Source: Cristatella mucedo (Eukaryota > Bryozoa > Phylactolaemata > Cristatellidae). From it: a stretch of 64,000 bases of DNA. Where the stretch lies: positions 1,110,001-1,174,000 of the forward strand of contig WPIO01000119.1 of assembly GCA_009760855.2 (NCBI GenBank), read 5' to 3'. Below the pieces are notes generated by a model. It saw only the letters and a list, made by a program, of their open reading frames with translations, ran no database searches and was not told the DNA's origin. A program made the translations under genes and the position numbers. This document shows positions 11,559 to 24,877 of the stretch, in pieces (the stretch's first letter is position 1; each line of letters starts with the position of its first letter).

Positions 11559-14105
11559 CGTGACGAAGCAGCCCTAGCCTAGTCGTACGAGCCTGTAGCG
11601 GCCACAGGCCCTACAGGCCCACATCAAGCTCCAGCCTGCTAAGCCCGCCCTACTACCCAGCACTGCAAGCAGAAAGTAACCGCTGGATACCATGCAGCCC
11701 AAACGTACCAGGTGCCTTGCCGGGCGACAACAAAATGTCGGTACCAAACTCTATTTTCACTCAGCCCTACTGCCAGCCGTGCTTCACTCTCATATATATC
11801 TAAGCCACGCCACTGCACTAGTGGTCATAGTGGTCCTAGTGAATGCCGAAGGGGCGGCGTCTGGGGAGAGGGAACAAGGCTAAGCCGGCATACCAATTTT
11901 CCTTTTGGCCGAATTCTTGTGCAAACCAAGAGGGCCTGAGCCGTGGCCAGCATCATACTGTAAGTTCAGCCAGGGATTGTTCAGCCCATTGGATTGCCGA
12001 AGCAAATCTGTCATTGATCTATGCCGAACGAACGGATTGCTAAGGATTGGTCACGACAAAAGGACCCAGTGATGGTGGAAAGCTGCCCCTGCAGCAGCTG
12101 TCTGGAAGCAGCAGCAGCAGCAACAGAGGCAGCAGCAGCAGAGGGAGAGTGCAATCCTGAACTGTTACGAATGTCAGGCGAAGAGGTGGGGGCAGCTTTA
12201 TTGATACCCGTGAATGTGAACCGCATGTCAAAATATTGTTGAGTCAACAAAAGACTGGGGTTTCGCCCCCGGCCCCCTCTCCCAATCGAAGTCATCCTCA
12301 AAGCCAAGAAACCACCATTGCAGCTGCAGTAGATGAGCACAGGAACAGTGACTACAAGGCTTGAGCTACATCACCTCGCTGCTGCTGTGTAAGCTTGTAG
12401 CACGGACGCACGAGCAAGGCGTGCAGGGCTTGCAGGCGCTTTCCCGAGGCTGGGCAAAAGCTCGCTCTGAGCGAAGGCTTGAGATCTGAGCGAAGGCATG
12501 CTGCTACGAGCTCTCTCGCACGGGTTTGTTTACATGAGCGCCAGCAGCCTGGCAGCAGCACGTGGGCAAGTGTGCCATGTAGCAGCACGGCAAGCACTCA
12601 CGAAAGCTCTTGCAATTGCAGCTGCAATTCTCCGACTACTGAGCCTTCGGTAGTCAGATGGGGAGGGCCATGCTCCCTGGCAGCTGCTGGGAGGGAAGGA
12701 GGTCAGGGAAGGGAAGTAGGGACAAAGTCCTGTATCTGACCAGGCAAACAGCAGTCACCTCGTTCCCACAAAGAGCAGCTGCTGGCTTATGCGTGAGCAC
12801 ACCAGCTTTCGAGGGTACGGTCTTCATGGAAACTCTAGCGATGTAGCGATCGGGCGTGTCGACCGAACCCCCCCCCCCCTCTCCCTACCCCCAATCGCCT
12901 TGCATATCTTCAAACGCCACGAGGGGGGAGTTCGGTCCCATCAAGTTTTGGGTAGCAACGGTGAGGAGCTCACAGCAGAAGACGAAGCAGATGCGACCCC
13001 CTTTGTCCCTTGCCTCGCAAAGAGCTCTTCAAAGCCTATGCCAGCGAAGCAGAGGAGCAATGGAGACTGCGACAGCAGCATCCACTTCGGTCGAACGATG
13101 ACCGCCGGCTTACTGCAGCCTACTGCGCCCACTGCTGCTTGGCCAGTCGATCTTCACGGCAGGTTGTGTCCCAGCGGCAGCTGCCCATCAAGGCGTCCTC
13201 CCTACTCCCTCCCACCAAACCACGTGCCACCACCCCCCCCCCTCCCCTAACCCAGTCGAGGAGAGCCAGCTAATCAGCTAACTGAACCTTCTCATAAGAG
13301 CAGAGGAGCATGCCAAGGAACACTTTGATGTCCGAGGTGAATGACTGCTGCTGCTAACGGTTTCGAACACCTCTATTTCAAGCCCGATTTGTCACTGCAC
13401 AGACACAGCCGACGAGCAGCTCGGCCTTACAAAAGCAGGCTGGCTGAGCGCTGGGCCTTGGACAAAGTAGCCAACAAAGACCAGCAGCCGGCGACTCGAG
13501 CCGGCCTGAGAGGCCATCTACAGTAACAAGAGCTGCAAGGCAGCCCCCCCCCACCGAGAGGGTAAAAGCGCAGCAGCAACCACACTGCCACGGTGCTCCA
13601 CGTCCGGCAAGTATCCGGTATTCAGAATAACTTGTCATCTGTCTACTCGAGATCCCTCGCCGAAGGTCGCAAGCCGACGCGACTGTGTTGCGGCCACCGC
13701 CCCGTCGACCGAGCAAACCTGAAGCATCGGCGTGAGCATGGCACGAGCGCCGACATCGCCGGCCAGCCGTGACGCCCGCCGGCTTTAGCAGCGGAAGCCC
13801 TGCCACCACGGGGGTGGGCAAAGCGGACGGAATGCATTTGCTCATTGGCATTACGCCTGAGAGCAACTAGGCGATTGCCAGATCGTACACAGAGCTAAGG
13901 TGAGAGGGAGTCGGGGAGTACGAGTGAGAGTTCTGTCAGTTCTGTGTACTGAAGAGAGCAGAGAGTCAGAGCCAGAGCAAAGGTGAGCGAGACATCTCTC
14001 GAGGGGCTCGCTAGCTACCGATGATGCCTACCAGGCGAGTGCAAGCAATGGCTCCTCTCGCCCCGAAGACTGCCCTGGGCTGAGGGCTGCCCTGCCGAGC
14101 ATCGC

Positions 14106-14126
14106 CGGGGGGGGGGGGGGGGGGGG
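14106..14126. repeat. Poly-G tract
   Basis: A homopolymer of about 20 G following GCC; the exact length is uncertain in any read technology. Confidence 0.9.
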
Positions 14127-14726
14127 AGCAAAAAATGGGCACTCCTTCTTGGGACAGAGAGAGGGAAAAGCACAAAGCCCTGTGGCAGCAGCAGCAGCAG
14201 TGTGCCGAGATGCAAGGGTCGAATGCAAGCTGATCATCTTTCACAGGGCAGCTTTCACAGCAGTGGCACCGACAGAAAACCAGACTATGGTGACAGGGGC
14301 GATGGAGGCAGAGCTGCTGAGCTGCCAGCCAACCTTGCTCGTCGTATTCCTGATTTGAGGTCCTATATTCTAAGAGCCCTATCCTCACGAGTAAGGAGCC
14401 TCCCGTGTCTGTGCCTCTTCCCTCCCGTGAGTGTAGACAGGATGCATTAAGGAGGCAATGGGTTACAGTTCTAAGGGGAGAACTGAATCTTGATTCTATC
14501 CTAGTCGGTCAATCATGGTGGGGTGGCATGCCCCTTTTTTGGAAGCATGCCGAAACATGCAACGGTTTACGGCCTGGCCTATGCCTGCCTGGCCTGACGT
14601 AGGAGGGCTGCAAGGATGCAGACCAGAATTGGCCCAAACAACCAGATGCAACAGCCTACATCTTAGTAGGTTCGAGTCCAGCAGGAGGCAATTCTTTATT
14701 GCCCACTCCAAGCAGTAGTGGCTGCT

Positions 14727-14987
<261 letters not shown>

Positions 14988-15084
14988 ATATTTATTTAGT
15001 TATACATATATGTATACATATATTTATTTATTTATTTTTAGTTATTTATTTATTTATATTTAATATAATATATACTATATTTAG

Positions 15085-15345
15085 GAACTTAAAAACACCT
15101 ATTTAGGACAGCATTTAGTGGGTCCCTGTGATTCGTCCATCACGTGCTTATGTGTGCTGACACTGTGCATGCTGCCACTAACCACATTTGTATGCCGACC
15201 CTGTGCATGTCACCCCTAACCATGTTATTCATTTTGTTTTTTTTTTGAAGCATGATTTTACTTACCATTCGATTTCCCTTTGCAGCAAATGTAAAGCGCC
15301 TAGAAAGAGATGTCTCTGAGGGCACCAAGTACTATACCATATATT
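15085..15345 (+). mobile_element. L2-like 3' UTR fragment
   Basis: ACACCTATTTAGGACAGCAT, GTGGGTCCCTGTGATTCGTC, GCATGCTGCCACTAACCACA and AAATGTAAAGCGCCTAGAAA in order match the 3' end of other copies. Only the last ~260 bp is present. Confidence 0.85.
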
Positions 15346-16189
15346 ATTATATTTTATATATATATATATTTTTTGAAGCATGAGTTTTACTCGAATACCA
15401 TGCTTTAGGTTTACATTTGCCCTTTGCAGCAAATGTGAAAGCATTAGACACAAAACCAAGCTCCTTTTAGACCCAAAGCTGAGTTATGGTTACGATATAG
15501 TAGCACCGTCCCCGTCTGCTTCTTAAAAAGACATGAGTGTGCACGACGGGCCTTCACTCGCTCAGCAGTGCAATCGACGTTGTCGAAGCAGCTTCTCAGG
15601 TGCTTGTCCGAACCGAACAGCATGCAACCCACGGCTGGGCAAACGGCTCGACTCCACGAGGCACACACACCGGCAGACGAGACAGGCTTTTCGAGAAGGC
15701 TAAGCAGCAGCAGCGCCTCGTCTGGCATCGCTCTGCACACCTCAGGTGGCTCGCGCTGTGACTGCAGCGGCTCACAGCAGTGAGTAGATAGATCCTCCAG
15801 CTGAGCCTCCGGCCGCACGGCCACACACGATGCCAAAGTCGGGTTTTCTTCGTGTGTCAAGGGTTCGCACCCAGCAGCAGCAGAAGCAGTGGGCATTCGA
15901 GGAGAAGCCAAAGTGGACGATGAAATTGGTCAGCTCTCACCATTCGAAAACGGCTAGAGCTGGATGCCACCACTTATGGCCAAGCAACCCACTAGCCAAT
16001 CGTTGGCCAATCTACAGCGCTCTAGTCAAGTCACTGTTATGCTCATGCAAACTGAGGGCGTCGGTGACATCACTGGGTCAACAACAGCAGCTAATTGAGA
16101 GACTGGTCTTCCGGAACTGCCGGCTAGGTGACTCACCAACCAGATGACTGCTGCATAAGGAAACTCTGCTGAACCCCTGCTGCCCGGCA

Positions 16190-16275
16190 GGTGAGGGTCA
16201 GGGGTGGATCAGGCAGTGGGTCAGGGGTGGGGTCAGGGATGAATCAGGGGGTGAGTCAGGGGTGGGGTTGAGTCA
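16190..16275. repeat. GGGTCAGGGGTGG-like minisatellite
   Basis: Five to six variants of GGGTCAGGGGTGG / GGTCAGGGATGAATC in tandem. G-runs of three to five bases are spaced closely. Confidence 0.85.
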
Positions 16276-16802
16276 CGATAACTGCTTTCTGAAGTCAGTG
16301 AGTTTGCCTGATGCAGGCAATCTGAGAGTGCTGCCTCGCTCGGTAACCAAGGTCGGGCGAAGCCGAGCACTCTGCTCGAAGGGTGCTGAGAAGTCAGAGC
16401 TCCATGCTTTGTGCTGACCCAGCCACCAGCGACTTGCAGTGACCGAGCTCCGCAAAGCATCAGCAGCTGCTGGCCTGGCAGTCTGTAGGCAGATATCATC
16501 AGAGTCTAACACCCATTACCTTGTTCACAACATGCCTGTCCCAAACCCATCGGGTAGAAGTCACAAACTACCGGTGGGGATGTGCCACACATCCTCCTAA
16601 ACCTCACCAAAGCTTTCTAAGCCTAGAGATACCCAGTGGGAATAAATAGTCCTGGCCATTAAAATGGAGCAGCTAAGATGCTGGCTGGCTGGCCTTAGGC
16701 ACCAGAGGCCAGGGTTCAACCCCAAGCTCGACTGGCCACTGGCCACTTAACAGAGCCAAGTCCTCGGTCGGTGCATTTGCAGAGCCCACAGAATGATACT
16801 GA

Positions 16803-16806
16803 AACC

Positions 16807-16844
<38 letters not shown>

Positions 16845-16900
16845 CACTTGATAAAGCGCCCTCAGATAACTCAATCTCTTTCTAGGAGCTTTACAACGTA
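16803..16900 (-). mobile_element. L2-like 3' tail with (AAT)n
   Basis: An (AAT)n run of about 12 units is followed by GCACTTGATAAAGCGCCCTC and CTTTCTAGGAGCTTTAC. Confidence 0.8.
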
Positions 16901-17054
16901 AGCATGCTAAGTCAGCCGGGTTACGACAGTTGCTAGAGATTATTTTTAGCCACACCTAAGTTATTATTAGAAACTGGATATGGAACCTAACCATCACTTC
17001 CTACCAGCTGTGGACAGATGCGGCCATCTGGGGCTGAGGAGTGCACAGCAATAC

Positions 17055-17150
17055 ATTATCGATTTAATTATAATGATACTAATAATAATAAGACATTTCT
17101 ATAGCTCCCTAAGTAGACTTCCTCTCTTCCTAGGCACTTTAGATAAGCTG
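17055..17150 (-). mobile_element. L2-like 3' tail, diverged
   Basis: AATAATAATAAGACATTTCT, GACTTCCTCTCTTCCTAGGC and ACTTTAGATAA follow the tail pattern with substitutions. Confidence 0.5.
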
Positions 17151-17289
17151 GAGGAACGGAAGTTCTTACTTATCGACTGGAGGAACCAGCCACTATTTCC
17201 AAAAATGTGAATGCCTCTGTACTTGACATGGACTTCTTTTAAGGTAAACTTAAGCTCAGCTGATCAAACAGCTTCGTTTATATAACAGC

Positions 17290-17990
17290 AAGAGCCTTGG
17301 CGCCTATCACACCCACTTGCACTGGGCTAGATGCTGGCCTAACGGCATGTGCAATCAGGCGATTGCAGCTGGTGCAAAACTCGGCAGCTAGACTTGTCTG
17401 TCGTGAGCGTCGCAGTTGCCACATTACTCCACTTCTCGCCGACCTGCACTGGCTACAGGTCAAGCAACGGATTGACTTCAAGGTTTTGTCGCTCACTTTT
17501 AGGTCACTTCATTCTTTGGCTCCAGCCTACCACTCAGATCTACTCCCCCACCAGGCCAAGCATCGTACCACCCGCTTTTCGGAATCCAACAGTTTACCAA
17601 TACCTCGTACAAACCTCAAATCTTTTGGAGACCATGCATTTAGTTCATATGCTCCCAAAGCCTGGAACTCACTCCCGACTTGCGTCACAACATCCCCTGA
17701 CTTGACCACATTTAAAAACAACTTAAAACACACCTATTTAGGACAGCATTTAGTGGGTCCCTGTGACTCGTCCTTCATGTGCTTAGGCATGCTGACACTG
17801 TGCATGCTGCCACTAACCACACTTGCATGCTGATCCTGTGCATGCCACCCCTAACCATGTTATTCATGTTGCTTATAAAGCATGATATTACTCACCATTC
17901 AATCACGTTTCCATTTGCAGCAAATGTAAAGCGCCTAGAAAGAGATTGAGTTCTCTGAGGGCGCTTTATCAAGTGCATTATTATTATTAG
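17290..17990 (+). mobile_element. L2-like LINE 3' fragment (ORF2 C-terminus, 3' UTR, tail)
   Basis: It encodes [40 protein letters not shown] and SYAPKAWNSLPT, then the conserved 3' UTR ending GGCGCTTTATCAAGTGCATT and ATT repeats. It is open for about 178 codons but 5' truncated. Confidence 0.9.
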
Positions 17991-19969
17991 ATTCAGAAGT
18001 GTGGGCTGTCTTGATCACTGCTGTACTCAGCCACATACACGGTCATTTCTTCGTGCTCATCGGTGCTCATCGGTGCTCATGCTCCTTCGGCTCGTTAGCT
18101 TCGCTCCTAGGCTTCGCTGTCTTCACCAGCCTCGGCCGTGTCTTTGCATGGACTAGCTACTGTTGCCTACACTGCGTTTGTCGAGCAAACTTTACTTCGG
18201 GAGCTGCCACAGAGCCTTGTTAACAATACCGACAATGCCGGCCCGATAGGCTACAGGGGGGGGCACAAAGCATACCAGCAGGGAAATTACATTAATTTAC
18301 TACGAAGCTTTCCTGCTGCCTGATCACAACCAGCTCCGACGGCATGATTAATTTCAAGAATGGGGCCATCCAGCAATGACAGGTTCAGCCCACAGGGCTA
18401 TCGACACGAAAGGGGTTCCATCTCTGCTCTCCTTTCAATCCCTTACTCCCTCCCTTTTTCCCTCCCTCCCTCCCTCGGGCAGGCTGCCAAAACTACCGTC
18501 TGCCACTAGGCCAGCTTGCAAGCCTGAAGGGAGCTTGCAAATCTGCCTGGCCTTGTTGATTGGCCAGCCTCAGGGTACGCCCCCTTAAGATGGATCAAGT
18601 AAAGGACCAGGGCAAGCTGGTCAGTCTTCCAGTAGTACGCTAGCAACAGACTGCTTCCAGCTCTTGCATCGTCATGCTGCTGTCCAACTTTTTTTATTTT
18701 CTTTTGTCAGCAGCAGCATGATTGCAGCGCTACTAATGAAACACACCCTGCTACGGCTGCTGTGGTCCAACTTTGTCCTTCGGCTGGCTACCAGGGCTGG
18801 CCGGCTAGTGCTGCTACTGGTGGTGGTATCGGTTCAATATGATGCCCAGCTGGACCCAGCCGTGCATCTCCACTGCTGTCCCTCCCTCAGGTGCAGTTTT
18901 CTCCGTTCTCTCTTCTCTACTCTTACTTATGCCCACCCCACCCAGAGCCATCGGAGGCCAGCACCTTCGACTGGACCACTGCTACAGGAGGCTGCCAGCA
19001 GCAGGCAAACAGGCCTGCTTGCCGGCCACCAGACTGGCTGGGATAACGAACACTATCGTCCATCGGTGCAACACCGAGCCACACGGCGGCGTCAAGGGCA
19101 TAAGCAAGGCAGCATGCCAAGCCTACGATTCCGGTCGACCTGCTGCCGATTGGCCAGCTACTAGCCCGGACCGGGAAGATGCACCCATGCTGCCCAGTGT
19201 CCCTGGCTGCTCCCACCTCCTTGCCCCCCTCTGGCTGCCAGCCCCCTTCCCCCGACGGCCGTGGACGGCTGGCACCAGGCGCCGAACGGCTTCTTGACTC
19301 TCTGTCTCCGCCCAGCCTGCCTGCCCGGCGGCGACTGGGGCAGCCTGCGAAAGAGGTGGGCCGGCCGAGCGAGTGGGAAGGGCAGCCAGAATCGACTACA
19401 TTGCACCACCAACGAGCTGGAGCAGGCTACCGGAAAGCTTAACAAAAACCTTCAGCTACCCTCAGCAAGCAGACTGAATGCAGACAATTGCGGCTCAACC
19501 AAAGTAAAACATTCGGCCTGACTAGCAGTAACAAAGCGCTGCTGCAGCAGCTCGGCTGGCTACTGCCCCCTTCCCTTCTTTAAGCAGGTTTAAGCTTTAA
19601 GCAGGCAGCACCTTTGCCCAGCAACCACGAACGGTACTTTGAAGGCTGCAGAATGCTTCAGGGGCCGGGCCAAAGGCCAGTGCACTGCTGCGTAAGTTCA
19701 AAGGCCAGCCACGCTTTCGAACACTGCCCACACAAGCCCATTAGAATTGGCTGCAGTGGCTGCAGACCCGGTCAGGCATAGTCACATAGTAATTGACTTT
19801 CGCCGAGCCAATAACCAGGCCTTTAGGCCACACAGCCTCCAGCCTTATCGAGTCGAGGCAGGCCCCCTAACCATCCTTCCCTATCTCCCTCACACTCCAT
19901 TCCTCCCTCCCTCCCTCACACTTCCCTCCTCCCTCCTTCCCTCTCTCTTCTCTTGTCTCTCTATTCACC

Positions 19970-19971
<2 letters not shown>
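17991..19971. other. Unassigned, pyrimidine- and GC-rich DNA
   Basis: CCCT-type runs lie near 18435-18478 and 19880-19950, with GC-rich sequence between 18900 and 19450 open in several frames. No recognisable protein. Confidence 0.5.

Positions 19972-20056
<85 letters not shown>
19972..20056. repeat. Compound (AT)n(GT)n microsatellite
   Basis: AT run then GT run of about 50 bp, preceded by CCCTCC-rich sequence from about 19880. Confidence 0.95.
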
Positions 20057-20060
<4 letters not shown>

Positions 20061-20639
20061 ATGTATGTATCGCTATTTAACTGCCGGTAACTGAAAACGG
20101 CGACAGCTGGACAGCCGGTAGACTGCAGCCACGGAGTGGAGCTACCGAATGCAGCCGGCACAACAGCCACTTTCTGCAGCCTTGAGTGGAAAGAAAAAGC
20201 AGTTGACCAAGCCACGCCCAGATTGCCCGTGCAGCTACCGGCTGTCTGTGACTGCATTACCAAGATACTAAATCCCTCACAACTAGTTGCCTAACCCCAT
20301 TCCTGCATAGGCATACCATTTGCTCAAGCAAATGATGGTACCAGACGTTCACCTTGCCTGAGGTACACATGGGAAGGTTGAAGGGGCGACTCAGGCTGCT
20401 TGGACATACCAATGTCAGGTGGGTCCCAGAGTGCAACGGCATGTCGGCCCCTTCCTTCCAAGCAGTGGCAGAGCCATGATTTTCATCTACGATGGGCAAG
20501 ACCTCCAAAATAAACTTTACGTAGAGGGCCAGACCCACAAAGCTAAATCATAGATATTTATTCGAACTCAGCGGTTGCTCATGGAGTGGAATCATGATGA
20601 TGTAACCGCTCGGTTAGTCGTGTCATTGCCATGTCTTTG

Positions 20640-21210
20640 CTGCTTTTAGAGCTGGTGCGAAACTCGGCAGCTAGCCTTTTCTGTGGTGAGCGCGGCAGTT
20701 GCCATATCATGTTGCTTCTCGCCGACCTGCACTGGCTTCTAGTCAAGCAGCGCATCGACTTCAAGGTTCTGTCACTTGCTTTTAGGTCCCTTCATTCTTT
20801 GGCTCCTATCTACCTATCAGATCTACTCCTCCACCAGGCAACGCGTCGTACCACCTGCTTATCTGAATCTAATCGTTTACCTGCAACTCGTACGAACCTC
20901 TCAAATCTTTTAGAGACCGTGCCTTTAGTTCGTTGGCTCCCGAAGCCTGGAACTCACTGCCCACTTGTGTCACGACATCCCCTGATGTAATGACATTTTA
21001 AAAAGATGCTAAAAACGCATCTATTTCTCACAGAATGTAGTGGGTCCGTGTGATTCGTTGTGTGTGCTTATGGGTGCTGACACTGTGCATGCTGCTACTA
21101 ACCACATTTGCATGCTAAACATGCATCCTTTGTGGCAAATGTAAAGTGCCCAGAGAGAGATTAACTTCTCTGAAGACACTATACAAACGTATTATTATTA
21201 TCATTATTAT
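20640..21210 (+). mobile_element. L2-like LINE 3' fragment
   Basis: It encodes LVRNSAASLFCGERGSCHI and [20 protein letters not shown], then a frameshift near 20905 and a diverged 3' UTR ending in ATT repeats. Confidence 0.88.
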
Positions 21211-21699
21211 TATTTCGTCATTGGTGACGGTCGGTGAGAGTAGGCATTGGGGCGCGGCCCAGGTAGCTGTCCAGCTGTAGGGGGGGAAGCAGATGACCCC
21301 TCCACTCCCTCCCTCTGGCTGCTTCCCAGTGCTCCAGCCTCACCAATCGCATGATGTGTTGGGGGAGGAGAGCCAGTACAAACGTCTGTAGGTTTACAGA
21401 AAAAAACATGCCCTGTCAGCCTGAAGCAATGTGTGGACGGTTTTCGGTATTTCCCGGGTTTTCGGTGGGCGCTAATAGGGGGGGGGCAGCGAAATGATGA
21501 CTCGTGTGCACTCCTCCACAGGCCACACAATAACAGGGCTGCAGGCAGGTGTGGAAGAAACCGGTCTCAAAAATGGCACCCAACACCGAAGGGCTTCTGG
21601 GTGAAGGAAATCGGTCTCAAAACACCCTCCCTGTAACCAATGGCCTCTGGGTCTCTCGGCTGCAGCTTGCACTTTAAGCAGAAGCCATCGACCATCGGC

Positions 21700-23150
21700 T
21701 GCTATCGCTCAGACATTCTTCGTCCACGGCGGTCCATTTGGCCCAGCGAACGAGCACGCAGGCTACTAGCTCACAGACGGTCAGGCCGTCCGAACACGCC
21801 GCGATCAGCGTGGCGAGGGGAAATCCAGCGACGTGCTAGCTTCCGAAAAACCCGGGCCGGATACAGTGGCCGCACCTGAGCGGCAACAATGGCACCGCCG
21901 GCGAGACCCCGTCGTTGCGTTGGGGGAACCGCGGGCGAAAGCGTCTGCGGCGCCTCATTCCACCCTCCCTCGCCAGCGACGACCCCCAGGCCCCACCGCC
22001 ATAGGTGACCGCCAGCGGCTTAGCCACATCGCGGCGCCAGCGCTAGACGCCCTGACGCTCTCCACGCGACCACCGCGGAAATCGGGCGGCCGACAGCGGT
22101 GACCCAAATTACGAGCCGTAAACAGGTGGTCCTATCTTCCGCAGTGACTCGCGCTGCAGGCGGCACGCGCGGCTACCGCTCGCGGCCGCGCGCGCGGCAT
22201 ATAGCGCCATAGCGCGCCATCGGCGACGCGAGCGCGCTGCTGCTGCTGGCGCGCCGCCGCCTCCAGCGCCCGACGACGGGCTGAACGCCAGCTGCCCCGC
22301 TCGCAAGACCCGGCACCTCCAGCCGGCGGCGCGGCGAGCGCCCCGAAAGCGGACCGACGGCAGCGCCGCCGCCGACGTCGCCAGAACGGGCCCGCAGCTG
22401 CGGCTGCCGCACCAAGGAACGCCTCTCACTAAACGTTCTGCGGGTAGAGCCGCCAGCACGGGCAGGACGACGCGGGCGATGTCGCGCGGCTCGGCCGACG
22501 GCCGGAGCGCGCGGAACGCGCGGGCTGCAGCGGGCGAGCGCGCGTCGCCCCATGCTGCGCGAAAGTCGCGCGCCACGCGCCGGCAGCCTACAGCTACCGA
22601 CTTGCGCGTACCTTGCACCCGCGAGTGACGTCGCGACCGGTGTGCAGCGTTGGCAGCACGGCCGAAAGGCGCTCCAGACTGCGATAGAAATACCCGCTGT
22701 AAAGATCGCAGGCAGTGTGACCTTGACCTATTCGCCCCTAACCTGTCATCTTAGGAGTGCATAGCCCGCGCGTGTATCGGCGGGCAGGGAACGACCGTTG
22801 CGTCGCCGTCGTCATCTTCGTCGTCGTCGCCGCCTCTGCCGTCGTCGCCGCCTCTGCCGTCGTCGCCGCCGCCGTTGTCGCTGTATCCGCTCTGTTTTGC
22901 CGCGCAGACGCACTGCTGCCGCTCGCTGCGGCCGCCGCGCGTCGTCCGCTCGACGCTCCGGCTCGTCGAGATCCGGTCGGAGCGCGCCGACGCGAGGCGC
23001 CCCTCGATCGAGAGCCTCCCAGACGGCCAGCCCACCTCTCCCCTCGTTGCGCTTTGAACTTTGCCGCGGGAGGGCTAGCGCGCGCCTCAGTCAGTCTCGG
23101 CGGCCTGCTCGGAGGATTCCGCTGGACGCGTCTGCCTCTACGCTTTCCTT
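21700..23150. promoter_or_regulatory. CpG-rich island, possible promoter region
   Basis: CpG is frequent throughout (for example GCGCGGCATATAGCGCC, CGGCGCGGCGAGCGCC), unlike the surrounding kilobases. It includes an 18-bp repeat (GTCGTCGCCGCCTCTGCC, two copies near 22826-22861) and trinucleotide GTC/GCC runs. Long frames on both strands reflect high GC. It could hold a 5' exon and promoter, for instance of a gene to the left on the minus strand, but no first exon or TATA box could be assigned. Confidence 0.5.
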
Positions 23151-23151
23151 A

Positions 23152-24068
23152 ATAGTAATAATAACAATAACGCACTTGATAAAGCGCCTTCAGAAAACTC
23201 AATCTCTTTCTACGCGCTTTACAGTTGCTGCAAAGAGAAACGCGATTGAATGTTGAGTAATATCGTGCTTGACAAACAACATGAATAACATGGTTAGGGA
23301 TGACATGCACAGGGTCAGTATGCACATGTGGTTAGTAGCAGCATGCACAGTGTCAGCACGCATAAGCACATGAAGGACGAGTCACGGGGACCCACTAAAT
23401 GCTGTCCTAAATAGGTGTGCTTTAAGTTCTTTTTAAATGTGGTCAAGTCAGGGGATGTTCCGACGCAGGTCGGGAGACGGTCCCAACCTTTGGGAGCATA
23501 CGAGCTAAATGCATGGTCTCCAAGGGATTTGAGGTTTGTACGAGGTATTGGTAAACTTTTGGATTCCGAAAAGCGGGTGGTACGATGCTTGGCCTGGTGG
23601 GGGAGTAGATCTGAGCGATAGGCTGGAGCCAAAGAATGAAGTGACCTAAAAGTGAGCGACAAAACCTTGAAGTCGATCCGTTGCTTGACTGGGAGCCAGT
23701 GCAGGTTGGCGAGAAGTGGTGTGATGTGACAACTGAGACGCTCACGACTGACAAGCCTAGCTGTGGAGTTTTGCACCAGCTGTAATCGTCTGATTGCACA
23801 TGCCGGTAGGCCAGCAAACAGTGCTACAGAAGTCAAGACGGGATGTCACAAATGCATGGACCAACTTAGACGCGGTATCCTTGCCTAAGCTAGCCCTAAT
23901 TTCAGCAATGTTATGTAGCTGAAAGTAGGCAGACTTGACTGTGGAGCTGATGTGGTCGTCTAACAAAAGGTCACTTTGGAACATGACACATAGATTTCGA
24001 GCTGATTCGACAGGAGATATGCTGGCAGAGCCAATTTTGAGCGCCAGCCTTTCCAATCTCTGAATCAC
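23152..24068 (-). mobile_element. L2-like LINE fragment, minus
   Basis: The minus strand encodes KPSVIQRLERLALKIGSASI, ESARNLCVMFQSDL, LHNIAEIRASLGKD and, after a frameshift, LQLVQNSTARLVSRERLSCH to SYAPKGWDRLPT. It then has the 3' UTR and tail. The 5' break at about 24068 is abrupt. Confidence 0.9.
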
Positions 24069-24877
24069 ACTGGGTTTGCCTTTCCTCGATCTTCCAGCAC
24101 TGCCGGGCTCCAGCGGTGGCTCTCGTTCAGTTCGACAAGGTTTTTTGGGACTGAGCGCCACGCGCAGCCTCGTGCGGACAGGTTCAGGCTGCCCGCAGGT
24201 GCCGCGTCTGCGTCGAAGCAGGGTGGCCCCCCCCCCCCCGCACCCGTGCGGCGCTGCTCTCTTGAGTTCGGGGAGCCGAAGAGTGTCTACAAACCCCGGT
24301 TAAGTCTGCCTAATTTCAGGTCCGTAGCGTTGCAAAATTCAGGCTTGCTTGGACTAAGACACCACACGTAGCGGCGCTTGTACCCGTGCATTTGCTACGC
24401 CCCGTCCACACTTCGGTGCTTTTTGAAGGTCAAAATGCCTGGGCAATCAGAGGCTGGTAGACGACGCAACCGCTGGCGTGAAATTGAAAACTGCCAATTG
24501 CACCACTACGTCACTCCTTCCTAGGACCGTTCTTTCTCTAGCTGTAGCTCATCTCTCTGGAATACATATATTGTAGCACCTGCTTTTGTGCCGCAAAATA
24601 GTCTCAGTTCAGTTCCTAAATTCCCAAAACCTGCATCTTACTACCGAATGACACAGCGACATCACCTGACTTGATGCTATTCCAAGGAATCTAAATACGG
24701 CCTCATCTTCTCAGGTTTTTCTGGGATCCGTGCAAGTTGTCATTTATTTTCGAATGTATGTTGAAATAATGCAAATCACATAACAGTTGATTCACCTTTT
24801 TTTCCAGGATAAAATTATGTAAACTACCCAGAAATAGATTTTAAGTTCTCTAAAGGCGCTAAGCACTCCTTTGCTTT

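Larger units (their letters stand above)
9545..14726. other. Unassigned, partly GC-rich DNA
   Basis: It holds a SINE relic, a TC microsatellite, CAG-rich stretches at 12108-12147 and C-homopolymers (about 12868 and 13230). A minus-strand piece at 12080-12170 reads LHSPSAAAASVAAAAASRQL after a possible acceptor, but has no good donor. Upstream exons of the 9.5-kb gene would be expected here but were not identified. Confidence 0.45.

Noticed and set aside
12011..12340. Possible exon with polyAla (SAAAASVAAAAASRQLLQGQL) on the minus strand
   Set aside because: An acceptor-like AACAG exists but no good donor, and the Ala run comes from a CAG-rich repeat. Kept only as a note.
22109..22618. 169-codon minus frame in the CpG island
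   Set aside because: Ala/Arg/Ser-rich translation of high-GC DNA, open in several frames; no domain or splice context.
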